In this document: piece by piece, positions 1-7,609 of the stretch
How positions within the stretch are numbered: the first letter of the stretch is position 1
Layout: the number at the start of each line of letters is the position of its first letter
DNA from: Planctomycetota bacterium
GTDB lineage: Bacteria; Planctomycetota; UBA1135; GCA-002686595
Reading direction: 5' to 3'
Assembly: GCA_028278425.1 (NCBI GenBank)
Contig: JANQEJ010000218.1
Location: 1-32,886 of the forward strand
DNA length: 32,886 bases
Notes under the pieces: model-generated
Database searches by the model: none
The model's input: only the letters and a program-made list of their open reading frames with translations
What the model was told of the DNA's origin: nothing
Made by a program: the position numbers and the translations under genes

Positions 1-1100
1 AGGTGAGGTCGATGGTGCAGAAAGGATTCCCGGCTCCGCAGGTCGAATTGTCACGCGAGGAGCGCGATGCCTTGGAGCGATGGGCAAGGCGCCCGAAGAC
101 GTCCCAAGCTCTCGCGTTGAGAGCTCGGATCGTCTTGACGGCCGAGGGTGGCGACACGAATGTCGCGATCGCCAGGTCCCTTGGAGTAGCGCGAGAAACG
201 GTCGGCAAGTGGCGGTCTAGATTCGTGGAGCATCGCCTGGATGGCCTTCTCGATGAGCCCAGGGTTGGCACGCCTCGTACGGTCAGCGACGAGCAAGTTG
301 AGCTGGTTGTCACCCGGACGCTCGAGTCGGTCCCCGATGACGCTACGCACTGGAGCACGCGGAGCATGGCTTCAGAGACTGGCTTGAGCCAAAGCGCCGT
401 GGCCAGGATCTGGCGGGCCTTCGGACTGCAACCGCATCGTTCCGAAACGTTCAAGCTCTCGAAGGACCCCCAGTTTGTGGAGAAGGTCCGAGACATAGTT
501 GGTCTGTATCTGAATCCCCCGGATAGAGCCTTAGTTCTGTGCGTAGACGAGAAGTCGCAGATCCAGGCGCTGGACAGAACGCAACCGGTCTTGCCGATGC
601 AACCTGGGCAAGCGGAGCGCCGAAGCCACGACTACGTTCGCCACGGCACCACAACGCTGTTCGCCGCTCTCGACACTGCGACGGGTGAGGTCATCGGACA
701 GTGCCACAGGCGTCATCGAGCTGTGGAGTTCAAGAAGTTCCTTCGACGCATCGAGGATGAGGTTCCGGACGATCTCGACGTTCACCTCGTCCTCGACAAC
801 GCCTCCACGCACAAGACCCCTTCGGTTCGGCGCTGGTTCCTGAAGCGACCCAAATTCCACGTCCACTTCACTCCGACGAGTGCTTCCTGGCTTAACCAGG
901 TCGAGAGGTGGTTCGCAGCGCTCACGGAGAAGCAACTGCGCAGGGGAGTCCACCGCAGCACTCGCCAGCTGGAGAAGGCTATCCGGTCGTACTTGGACGA
1001 CTACAATCGGGACCCGCGGCCGTTCACCTGGCACAAGAGCCCTGACGAGATCCTCTCCGCCGTGCGCCGCTTCTGCGAACGAACTTCTGACTCAGGACAC
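1..1100 (+). mobile_element. IS630-family insertion sequence, left end outside window
   Basis: The element is recognised from its intact DDE transposase. The probable right terminal repeat lies just before the TA at 1101-1102; read inward on the minus strand it begins GTGTCCTGAGTCAGAAG. IS630 elements are known to insert at TA, often inside CTAG, and to duplicate TA. Here the end abuts CTAG (1100-1103). The left end is not in the window, so the inverted repeat pair and the second TA copy cannot be checked. Base composition is less GC-rich than the neighbouring genes, as expected for a transferred element. Confidence 0.75.
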
Positions 1101-1103
1101 TAG
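3..1103 (+). CDS. IS630-family DDE transposase
   Basis: This is a cut-and-paste transposase of the IS630/Tc1-mariner type. The N-terminal third holds helix-turn-helix segments (around residues 50-75 and 120-145) that would bind the element ends. The RNase H-like catalytic core follows, with the expected acidic triad: D182 in CVDEKSQ, D265 in LVLDNASTH and E301 in WLNQVERWF. The last two are 35 residues apart, as is normal for the family. At 366 aa it is full length and uninterrupted, so it may be active. The start is either GTG at 3 or ATG at 12; the window edge hides any ribosome binding site. The TAG stop appears to be supplied partly by the target sequence (CTAG), so the frame runs to the very end of the element. 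Confidence 0.93.
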   Translation: MRSMVQKGFPAPQVELSREERDALERWARRPKTSQALALRARIVLTAEGGDTNVAIARSLGVARETVGKWRSRFVEHRLDGLLDEPRVGTPRTVSDEQVELVVTRTLESVPDDATHWSTRSMASETGLSQSAVARIWRAFGLQPHRSETFKLSKDPQFVEKVRDIVGLYLNPPDRALVLCVDEKSQIQALDRTQPVLPMQPGQAERRSHDYVRHGTTTLFAALDTATGEVIGQCHRRHRAVEFKKFLRRIEDEVPDDLDVHLVLDNASTHKTPSVRRWFLKRPKFHVHFTPTSASWLNQVERWFAALTEKQLRRGVHRSTRQLEKAIRSYLDDYNRDPRPFTWHKSPDEILSAVRRFCERTSDSGH

Positions 1104-1627
1104 AAGGTCCGCACCTCGTACGCCTGCGTCAGCAGGAAGTCGAACCCCGGTACCCCACAGCGCCCGAGCGGCGGAGCGGGATCGAGGATCACCGCCTGCG
1201 TGGTGAAGTTGATGCCGGGTGGGATGGCGATCACCACGTTGCAGATGCCGCAGCCCGTCGCCGGGTCCGGGACCGTCACCCCGCAGGGGAACTGGAGCAG
1301 GTTGGGGCAGATGTCCAACGACTGGTTCGTAGTCCCTCCGCAGGCCGTGAAGGGTATCGGGCACCCCGAGGGCGGCAGGCAGATCAACCCTGGGCAACAC
1401 GGGGTCACCAGGCTGACGAGCAGGATGACGGGCACCCCCGGGTTGCGGGTGATCACCGTGAACCGGCTCGGACCGCCGGGGAAGACCAGCGGGGGCGGGC
1501 ACGAGGTCGAGCCCGGCACGAGCCCGTTGATCGTGTAGTCGTTCGCGCAGAACGCTCCGGTCGTCTGCGCGCGGGAAGGCAAGGCGAGGAGCAGGAGCAT
1601 CGCTCCCGCGAGAGCAAGGGCACGCAT
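1100..1627 (-). CDS. Cys-rich secreted protein of unknown function
   Basis: The 175-aa product starts with a clear Sec signal peptide ([21 protein letters not shown], likely cut after the Ala of SRA or the following Gln). The mature part is rich in Pro, Gly and Cys, with pairs such as CC and CGIC that suggest disulfides outside the cytoplasm. The end ([10 protein letters not shown] to [11 protein letters not shown]) resembles the C-terminal module of other secreted proteins in this window. The ATG at 1627 is chosen because an AAGGGAGA ribosome binding site precedes it by about six bases; a longer in-frame extension to 1678 has no such support. Its TAG stop shares CTAG with the transposase stop. 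No enzyme motif is visible and I do not recognise a named family. Confidence 0.75.
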   Translation of the reverse strand: MRALALAGAMLLLLALPSRAQTTGAFCANDYTINGLVPGSTSCPPPLVFPGGPSRFTVITRNPGVPVILLVSLVTPCCPGLICLPPSGCPIPFTACGGTTNQSLDICPNLLQFPCGVTVPDPATGCGICNVVIAIPPGINFTTQAVILDPAPPLGRCGVPGFDFLLTQAYEVRTF

Positions 1628-1750
1628 GATGGTCTCCCTTCGGGAAGCCGCCTGTCTGCGGCGGACAAGTTGCCGCAACTCAGGCTGGGATCATCATAGG
1701 TCATCCCGAGAAACGGCCCGGCGATTCTCGCGCTTTCCCGAAGCGACCAA

Positions 1751-1774
1751 GGAGGCGCCCGTGGGGACGCCTCC
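1751..1774 (-). terminator. Possible hairpin terminator after the FG-GAP gene
   Basis: Perfect 7-bp arms GGAGGCG (1751-1757) and CGCCTCC (1768-1774) enclose a 10-nt loop, 29 nt beyond the stop of the minus-strand gene ending at 1803. The pairing extends by one more A:T pair. The following minus-strand sequence has only a short T run, so termination efficiency is uncertain. Confidence 0.4.
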
Positions 1775-1802
1775 TCGTCGGAGCGGACGATCGCGCGCGC
1801 GG

Positions 1803-3713
1803 CTACTGGAAGAACCCGATCTCGACGGCGTTCGACAGGTTGAAGAACGCACCGCCCGCGTCCGGGTCCCGGAACCAGAACTGGAAGCTCCACTTGCTGA
1901 ACGGGAGGATCGTGCCCGGTGCCGAGGGAGGCATCGTCAGGTCCATCGTGTAGCGCACCGTCCCCAGCGAGGTGGGTACGACGTCCTCGCGGAAGAGCCC
2001 GATCCCCATCGAATCGATCAGGAGGAACCCGTTTCCGAACGGCGTCCCAGGGAGCGGCAGCAGGCCCGGCCCGTAGAACACGATCCCCGTCTGCCCGGTG
2101 GGCAACCCGGTGACCACGAGGGTGAGCTCGTTCGCGTTGACGCTCTGCGACCCGGTGGCCTCGATGGTCGCCGGGACGCCGGTCGAGTTCACCGTGGCCG
2201 TTCCGTAGCTGATTCCGAAGCGGTAGAGGCCGGAGTACTTCCGCACGCTCCCGTCGTCGGTGGCGACGTTGTCCTCGAACGGCGCGCCGATGACGACGTC
2301 CGGCACGCCGTCCAGGTCCATGTCCTGGCCGCCGGCCACGGCCGTGCCGAAGGCGTCCCCGGTCACGGACGAGTTCTCGAAGTACTGCTTCAGAACGGCG
2401 CCGCTTTCACCGGAGATCAGGCGGGCGACACCGTTGTCGATGACGTCGACGTTGACGGGCCAGTTGCCGAAGGTCGTCGCATCGGGGTCCCACGTGTTGC
2501 CGGCGGGCGCGCCCACCAGAAGATCGTTCACCGCGTCGCCGTTGAGGTCGCCCACGTTGGCGAGCGAGTACCCGAAGTTCTCGCCGTCCGAGGACAGGCC
2601 CGTGGGGACGTAGAGATCGTCGCCGTAGCGCTTGTAGAGAGTGGACGCGCCCGCACCGGTGGCGATGTGACTGCCCAGGAGGATGGTCACCGATCCGCTG
2701 TGGAACGTCTGGGTGGGATTGCGGTCCTCGGGAGCTCCCACGGCGAGCTCGCTCAAACCGTCCCCGTCGAGGTCGCCCATGTCCGCCAGGGCCTGGCCGA
2801 AGCCCGCGCCGGGGACGGCTCCGCCGTACATCCGGAGCAGGGTCCCGGAGGCGCCGTCGTAGATGCGGACGCGCCCCCTGTCGGAGCCACCGCCGAAGTT
2901 CTCGTCGGGAGCGCCGACCACGAACTCGTCGATGCCGTCCCCCGTCACGTCGGTCAGGCCGCTCACCGCCTGTCCGTAGCGCGAGTCCTGGCCGGCCGGA
3001 CCGTCGATGGCGTAGAGCAGCGTGAGCGTCGTGGTGCCCGCGACGACCGGGCCCGGCGAATACACTTCGGCATAACCGATGTTGTTGTTGGGAGCCCCCG
3101 TCGAGTTTCCGGTGGGGGCGCCGACGATGAACTCCGGCCGGCCGTCGCCGTTGAGATCTCCGAGCGCGGAGAGAGCGCCGCCGAACTCGTCCCCGTCGTT
3201 GCCGGGAAAGGCCGTCCCCTTGCTGACGATCCCGGCGGCGGGCGTCGCGCCCGCGCCCGCGCAACCCGCGGCACCGCCCCCCACGGTTCCGCCGAGGTAG
3301 AGGCGCACGGTGCCGTTCAAGTCGAGCGATCCGACGCTGGTGTCGTGCCCGGGCGATCCGATCAGGATCTCTCCGACGCCGTCGCCATCGATGTCGGGGA
3401 GGCTGGCTCCGGCGGTGCCCATCGCCTCGAAGGCGAGCGGGCCGTAGAAGATCGTGATGCAGGAACCGTCGCCGTCCCGCACCATGGACGACCCGCCTCC
3501 GGTGATGAACGCCGCGCCGAGGTCGCCCGGCTCTCCGATCAGGACGTCGGACGTTCCGTTGCCGTTGTAGTCGCCGATCATCGCGAGGCTGAAGCCGTGA
3601 CGGCTGAAGGGCAGGGAGCCGATGGTCTCCCAGTCCGGCGCCTGCGCGTGGACGGCCGCGAAGAGGAAGGGCGTCGCGACCACCCCGAAGGCGACGTGGA
3701 TGGGTTTGCACAT
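1803..3713 (-). CDS. Secreted FG-GAP (integrin-like) beta-propeller protein
   Basis: A 636-aa exported protein with an N-terminal signal peptide (MCKPIHVAFGVVATPFLFAAVHAQA). Residues about 45-455 carry seven FG-GAP units, each with a Ca-binding Asp/Asn loop followed by a VGAP-like strand: GDYNGNGTSDVLIGEP, DIDGDGVGEILIGSP, DLNGDGRPEFIVGAP, DVTGDGIDEFVVGAP, DLDGDGLSELAVGAP, DLNGDAVNDLLVGAP and DMDLDGVPDVVIGAP. Seven units fit one closed integrin-alpha-like propeller. The last 130 residues are a separate module ending FNLSNAVEIGFFQ, similar to the ends of other secreted proteins here. An AAGGA ribosome binding site lies before the ATG. The gene is divergent from the sigma-factor operon. Function is probably surface or extracellular binding; no catalytic domain is seen. 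Confidence 0.85.
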   Translation of the reverse strand: MCKPIHVAFGVVATPFLFAAVHAQAPDWETIGSLPFSRHGFSLAMIGDYNGNGTSDVLIGEPGDLGAAFITGGGSSMVRDGDGSCITIFYGPLAFEAMGTAGASLPDIDGDGVGEILIGSPGHDTSVGSLDLNGTVRLYLGGTVGGGAAGCAGAGATPAAGIVSKGTAFPGNDGDEFGGALSALGDLNGDGRPEFIVGAPTGNSTGAPNNNIGYAEVYSPGPVVAGTTTLTLLYAIDGPAGQDSRYGQAVSGLTDVTGDGIDEFVVGAPDENFGGGSDRGRVRIYDGASGTLLRMYGGAVPGAGFGQALADMGDLDGDGLSELAVGAPEDRNPTQTFHSGSVTILLGSHIATGAGASTLYKRYGDDLYVPTGLSSDGENFGYSLANVGDLNGDAVNDLLVGAPAGNTWDPDATTFGNWPVNVDVIDNGVARLISGESGAVLKQYFENSSVTGDAFGTAVAGGQDMDLDGVPDVVIGAPFEDNVATDDGSVRKYSGLYRFGISYGTATVNSTGVPATIEATGSQSVNANELTLVVTGLPTGQTGIVFYGPGLLPLPGTPFGNGFLLIDSMGIGLFREDVVPTSLGTVRYTMDLTMPPSAPGTILPFSKWSFQFWFRDPDAGGAFFNLSNAVEIGFFQ

Positions 3714-3741
3714 GGGTCTGTTCCTTTGGATTGGGTTCCTG

Positions 3742-3771
3742 CGAGACGGGGCGACGAGCCGCCCCGTTTCG
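3742..3771. repeat. 12-bp inverted repeat between divergent genes
   Basis: Arms CGAGACGGGGCG (3742-3753) and CGCCCCGTTTCG (3760-3771) pair over 12 positions with one G:T wobble and a 6-nt loop. The repeat lies 28 nt upstream of the FG-GAP gene start and about 100 nt upstream of the sigma factor. It could be an operator for the divergent pair, a 5-prime UTR hairpin in the minus transcript, or a terminator without a T tract. Confidence 0.55.
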
Positions 3772-3819
3772 GACCTCTTGGCGTTTCGAAGCGCGTCGCC
3801 GGTTCTCGGATCTCAAGGA

Positions 3820-3850
3820 CTGAGACTGGCGCCGGCGCGCGACCTAGAAT
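3820..3850 (+). promoter_or_regulatory. Possible promoter of the sigma/anti-sigma/CHAT operon
   Basis: A TAGAAT hexamer (3845-3850), the only AT-rich block here, lies 24 nt before the TTG start of the sigma factor. The best upstream hexamer is CTGAGA (3820-3825) at a long 19-nt spacing, so the -35 is doubtful. A promoter read by the sigma factor itself cannot be excluded. Confidence 0.3.
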
Positions 3851-3874
3851 CTCCGGCGGTCTCTTTTTGCGCCT

Positions 3875-4495
3875 TTGCAGAACTCCTCCCACACGGACGA
3901 ACGCCACCTCTCCGATCCCGAGCGGTTGCGCGAAGACCTCGAGCTCGCGCGCGGCGTTCTCGGCAAACAGGAGGCTGCGATCGAGCGATTCGCGGAGAGG
4001 TCGAAGTGCATTCCCAGGATCCTGGCGACGCAGAACGCCAGGCTGGGACGCCCGCTGAACGAGCACGACATAGCCGACCTCGCGCAGGACACGTTGATCG
4101 TCGTCTGGTGCAAGCTCGACGAGTTCGAGGGCCGCGCGGCCCTCGAGAGCTGGGTCTATCGCATCTGCTACCTGGAGCTGATGAACGCCATCCGCAAGAA
4201 GAAGCGGCTGCCCCATCTCGTCGAAGAATTGCCGGAGCTCGCGAGCGCCGCCCATCGGGAACGACCCGCGCCGCACGAGTGCGAGGACATCTACCGGGGC
4301 TTCGAGATCCTCGAAGCGCAAGAGGTGAACGTCATCCGGCTCAAGCACTTCGACGAGCTCACGTTCGACGAGGTCGCGGCGCGGCTCGAGATCTCCGCCA
4401 ACACCGCCAAAACGCGCTACTACCGTGGGCTGAGCAAGCTCCACGACTTCCTTCGCAACCGCAACGAAGACGGGAGGGAGAGCCTTGCACGCTAA
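3875..4495 (+). CDS. ECF-type RNA polymerase sigma factor
   Basis: The 206-aa protein has the two-domain layout of group IV (ECF) sigma factors. Region 2 is at about residues 35-110, with the recognisable IADLAQDTLIVVWCKLDEF and SWVYRICYLELMNAIRKKKR. Region 4 is at about 145-195, with a helix-turn-helix (FDEVAARLEISANTAKTRYYRGL). It should direct RNA polymerase to a small regulon. The start is uncertain: TTG at 3875 gives the full domain but has no good ribosome binding site, and TTG at 3926 is an alternative. It is the first gene of a three-gene operon; its end overlaps the next gene by 11 nt, which suggests the next protein binds and inhibits it. Confidence 0.88.
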   Translation: MQNSSHTDERHLSDPERLREDLELARGVLGKQEAAIERFAERSKCIPRILATQNARLGRPLNEHDIADLAQDTLIVVWCKLDEFEGRAALESWVYRICYLELMNAIRKKKRLPHLVEELPELASAAHRERPAPHECEDIYRGFEILEAQEVNVIRLKHFDELTFDEVAARLEISANTAKTRYYRGLSKLHDFLRNRNEDGRESLAR

Positions 4496-5171
4496 GGAGC
4501 ACGAAGCGGTCCTCCAGCAGATCGTCACCGGCGAGCTCGACGCCGCGGAAGGACGCGCGGCCGAGCTTCTGGCCGAATGCGCGACGTGCCGGTCCCGCCT
4601 GGAAGAGCTCCGGGCGCTCGCGCAGAACCTCAGCGCCACCTTCCGGGTCGAGCGCGACGCGCTGGCCGAGGCGGCGGGACTGACCGACGCGCCGGGCGAG
4701 GCCGCCGTGGCGGCGGCGGTCCGCGCCCGGGGAAAGCGCCGCGTCGCCCGTCGCACGTTCTGGATCGCCGCCGTGGCGGCCGCGGCGGCGGCCGTCCTCG
4801 CCGTGGTGGGGGACCGGCTGCTGCGCGGTTCGCGGAGCGGCGTCGAGGAGCTTCCGCACGACCTCATCCTCGACGGCGGCGGCACGCTGACGGTCGAGCG
4901 ACCGATCGGAACGGTCGACTCGTACCTCCCTTTCCGCTGGACGAGTGACGCGCAACCCGGCTGGTACTATTACGTCGAAGTCCGCGACGACACCGACGAG
5001 AGGCGCGACGAGCTGCTCGCCGAAGCGGAACGGTGGAGGACAAACGAGTGGAGCCCGTCCCCCGAGAGAGGAACCTGGCCCGACCGCATCGTCTGGTCGA
5101 TCACGGTGTACGACTCGACCGGCAACGACGTCGGCTCGCTCGTCGTGCGCGCGCGGTTGGCGTCGGACTGA
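4485..5171 (+). CDS. Membrane anti-sigma-like protein with C-terminal Fn3-like domain
   Basis: The 228-aa product has a short cytoplasmic N-terminus with a CATC motif (C32, C35) that recalls the zinc-binding anti-sigma fold. The His three residues before the first Cys, usual in that motif, is missing; only H2 and H6 could substitute. A single transmembrane helix spans about residues 92-110, preceded by basic residues (GKRRVARR), so the N-terminus is predicted inside. Residues 145-228 look like a beta-sandwich (FRWTSDAQPGWYYYVEV to WSITVYDSTGNDVGSLVVRA) on the outer face. The TTG start is supported by GGGAGGGAG four bases upstream, and it overlaps the sigma gene. The role as inhibitor of that sigma factor is inferred from order, coupling and topology. 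Confidence 0.75.
   Translation: MHAKEHEAVLQQIVTGELDAAEGRAAELLAECATCRSRLEELRALAQNLSATFRVERDALAEAAGLTDAPGEAAVAAAVRARGKRRVARRTFWIAAVAAAAAAVLAVVGDRLLRGSRSGVEELPHDLILDGGGTLTVERPIGTVDSYLPFRWTSDAQPGWYYYVEVRDDTDERRDELLAEAERWRTNEWSPSPERGTWPDRIVWSITVYDSTGNDVGSLVVRARLASD
5035..5040 (+). promoter_or_regulatory. Ribosome binding site that sets the CHAT gene start
   Basis: GGAGGA at 5035-5040 lies seven bases before GTG at 5048. No ATG, GTG or TTG occurs in frame between the anti-sigma stop (5171) and the region coding the start of the TPR part, so this site supports a start well inside the upstream gene. Confidence 0.6.
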
Positions 5172-7609
5172 TCGCCTTCCTCGCTTCCTTCGGCGCGCCC
5201 GCGTCGCAGGACCGGGACTGGGCGGCCGACCTCGCGGGGATCGAGGCGCGTCTCGCCGACGCCGAGAACGCGGACGAGGGCGAAGAGGCGGTCCAAGATC
5301 TGGTTGAGCTTCTCACGGAGATGCTTCCCGTCGCCGAGGAAGAAGCGCCGGCCGTGGACCGGTCGCGGACCTTCCTCGAAGCCGCCGTCGCCCACGCGCG
5401 TCTCGGTCGCCAACCTCGGGGCGAGCTCGAGAAGCTGTACACCACGGCGGCGAAGTTCGCCCTCCATTACACGTTGGCGCTCTACGGCGAGGGTCGGTTG
5501 CAGGACGGCCTCGCGATCCTCGGTCCCGCGCTCGAGCTTCCGACGCCCTACCGCGCGATGCTCCGCCTGCGGCTGGCGAAGTTCTACCGCCGCCTGACGA
5601 ACTGGGACGACACGGTCGCCGCGCTCGACGAGATGGAGCGGGACCTGGAGGCGCTGGGGCACGTGCGCTACGAGAAGTTCCGCCGCGACCTCACCGTCAG
5701 CCTCGCCGGCGAGCGGGCGCAGGTGTGGCTCGAGCAGGGCGTCATCGACCTCGCGGCGCATCACCTCGACGAGGAGCGCCGCCTGCTTCCGGAGGACGCG
5801 AACGACGAGGTCCGCGCGATCCACCGCTTGCACGAGGTCGACTTCTACATGAGCACGGCCGATTTCGAAGCTGCCGCACAGGTGTGCGAGGCCGTGCTGA
5901 AGGACCGCTCGACGCTGAGGCCGACGGCGGCGGCGGTGTTCGACTACTCGCTCGGGATCGCGCTCTCCGAGGTCGCGCGCGACGACCCGTCCCGGGCGAG
6001 CGAAGGTCGAGCGTTGCTCGAGCAGGCGCTCGATTCCGAAGCGCTCGGCGCGACCGAGAGGTTCCGCGCCGTCCTCGGGCTGGTCGACCTCGCGCTGCGC
6101 GTGGACGACGCGGCCCTCGCGAAGGAGCGGATCGCCGAGGCCACGGCCCTCCTGGACGAGCTCCGCGGGGAAGACGTGCAAGGCCTCCTGCTCGAGGACG
6201 AGTCGCTCCTGGCGACGTACGCCCTCCGCGCGGCGCGCCGCTACGGGGACGCAGACGAGGTGCAAGCCGCCCACGACGCGCTCCTCGAGGCCTACGACCT
6301 GCTCCTGGAACGCTGGGGAGCGACCCGGCTCCGCAAGGGCGGCCTCGGTTTCCTCCAGTTCGGTACGCGGAGGGACGTCGCCGCCGAGCTGATCGACCTC
6401 GCCGTGGAATCCGAGGACGGCGCGGAACGCGGCCTCGAGCTCCTGCTCCGCTCGCAGGCGATGGGGACGTTCGCCAGACGCTTCGGTCTCGACGCCCCCG
6501 AGCTCGAGACGATCCGCGCGAAGCTGTGCGGGGAGAGGAGCGGATTCCTCGTCTACCTGCCCGCGAAAGAGGGGACGCACGTGATCGCCTTCGACGCGGA
6601 GAGCGCGACTCACCGAAAGCTCGCCACGGACCGAACGATCGAGCGCCTCTCAAGGGCCTTCGTCCGCGAGCTTCGCAAGCCGCTTCGAGGATTCCCGGAC
6701 CGCGCGAGTCGGGATCGCCAGGCGAAGCGCGTCGCGAAGTGCGGCGACGCGTTGGTGGAAGAGCTCCTGCCCGACGGCCTGCGGGAACGCGTGCGCGCCT
6801 GGTCCGCCGTCACCGTCGTCGGCGGAGACCTGCTCCACAACGTCCCGTTCGAGTGCCTTCCCTGGGAAGCGGGCGCGCTCTTCGGCGAGGCGCTCGCCGT
6901 CGACTCGCTTCCCTCGCTCCCGCTGGGCATGCACCTCGCCGAGCGCGCCGTTCCCGATCCCGAGGGCGGCAGCCGGCTCGCGCTGGTCGCGACGCTCGCT
7001 CCGGGCGACGACGCGAGCGGTGAGCCGGTGCTCGCGGACGAGAGCGTCGAGGCGGTGGAGCTCACCGCGGAGCACGCGGAGCGCTGGGCGCGGCACTATC
7101 CCGGGGGCTCGGTCGATCTGCTCCTGCACGACGCCGCGACCGTCGACGCCGTTCTCGGCACGGACTTCTCCGCAGTGCCGGCCTCGCACTTCCTCGTTCA
7201 CGGCCTCTACGAGAGCGATCGCGAGCGCGGTTCGTCGCTGGCGCTGACCGGCGGGCTGCTTCGCTGCGACGACGTCGACGGGATGCGCGCGTCGAGGCTG
7301 GTGATCCTGTCGGCGTGCCACGCGGCCCTCGGGCCGAACCGGATCGGCGACGACAGCCTGACGCACATGGGCGGGGCCTTCCTGGTGGCGGGCGCGCGCT
7401 GCGTCGTCCTCTCGCGCAGCGAGCTGCAGCTCGGCCCGACCCTCGACCTGATGGACGTCTTTCACCGAGAGCTGGCGGCGGGAGCGTCGCCCGCGGAGGC
7501 GATGCGCGCCGCGAGGAAGGCGAACCGGGGAGGGGAGGCGCTGCTCCGCTACCAGCACGGCCAGGTACAGGTCCTCGGGCTAGGCCACGCGCCGGTCTTT
7601 CCGCGCTAG
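5048..7609 (+). CDS. TPR-CHAT caspase-like protease
   Basis: About 853 aa. After a basic N-terminal stretch comes a hydrophobic segment (AVGVGLIAFLASFGAPASQ, about residues 36-54) that looks like a signal peptide or membrane anchor. Residues about 60-500 are helical and TPR-like. The C-terminal part, from about 510, is a CHAT domain (caspase HetF associated with TPRs). The catalytic pair is present: H718 in FLVHGLYE and C757 in LSACHAA, so it is predicted active as a cysteine peptidase. GTG at 5048 is preferred (GGAGGA seven bases upstream), giving a 124-nt overlap with the anti-sigma gene; GTG at 5033 is possible. Operon order suggests that it acts in the same pathway as the sigma and anti-sigma proteins. 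The substrate is unknown, and whether the CHAT part faces the cytoplasm or periplasm depends on the N-terminal segment. Confidence 0.85.
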   Translation: MEPVPRERNLARPHRLVDHGVRLDRQRRRLARRARAVGVGLIAFLASFGAPASQDRDWAADLAGIEARLADAENADEGEEAVQDLVELLTEMLPVAEEEAPAVDRSRTFLEAAVAHARLGRQPRGELEKLYTTAAKFALHYTLALYGEGRLQDGLAILGPALELPTPYRAMLRLRLAKFYRRLTNWDDTVAALDEMERDLEALGHVRYEKFRRDLTVSLAGERAQVWLEQGVIDLAAHHLDEERRLLPEDANDEVRAIHRLHEVDFYMSTADFEAAAQVCEAVLKDRSTLRPTAAAVFDYSLGIALSEVARDDPSRASEGRALLEQALDSEALGATERFRAVLGLVDLALRVDDAALAKERIAEATALLDELRGEDVQGLLLEDESLLATYALRAARRYGDADEVQAAHDALLEAYDLLLERWGATRLRKGGLGFLQFGTRRDVAAELIDLAVESEDGAERGLELLLRSQAMGTFARRFGLDAPELETIRAKLCGERSGFLVYLPAKEGTHVIAFDAESATHRKLATDRTIERLSRAFVRELRKPLRGFPDRASRDRQAKRVAKCGDALVEELLPDGLRERVRAWSAVTVVGGDLLHNVPFECLPWEAGALFGEALAVDSLPSLPLGMHLAERAVPDPEGGSRLALVATLAPGDDASGEPVLADESVEAVELTAEHAERWARHYPGGSVDLLLHDAATVDAVLGTDFSAVPASHFLVHGLYESDRERGSSLALTGGLLRCDDVDGMRASRLVILSACHAALGPNRIGDDSLTHMGGAFLVAGARCVVLSRSELQLGPTLDLMDVFHRELAAGASPAEAMRAARKANRGGEALLRYQHGQVQVLGLGHAPVFPR

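Noticed and set aside
1626..4058. Long plus-strand open frame of 810 codons opposite the FG-GAP gene
   Set aside because: The translation is low in hydrophobic order and rich in Arg, Glu and Gly, typical of an antisense frame; the minus frame has seven FG-GAP units.
4970..6613. Minus-strand open frame of 547 codons opposite the CHAT gene
   Set aside because: It is a shadow of the GC-rich CHAT gene with Arg/Glu/Val-rich composition and no recognisable start context.
3875..7609. Link of the CHAT protease to a type III-E CRISPR system
   Set aside because: No cas gene, repeat array or gRAMP-like protein is present anywhere in the window.
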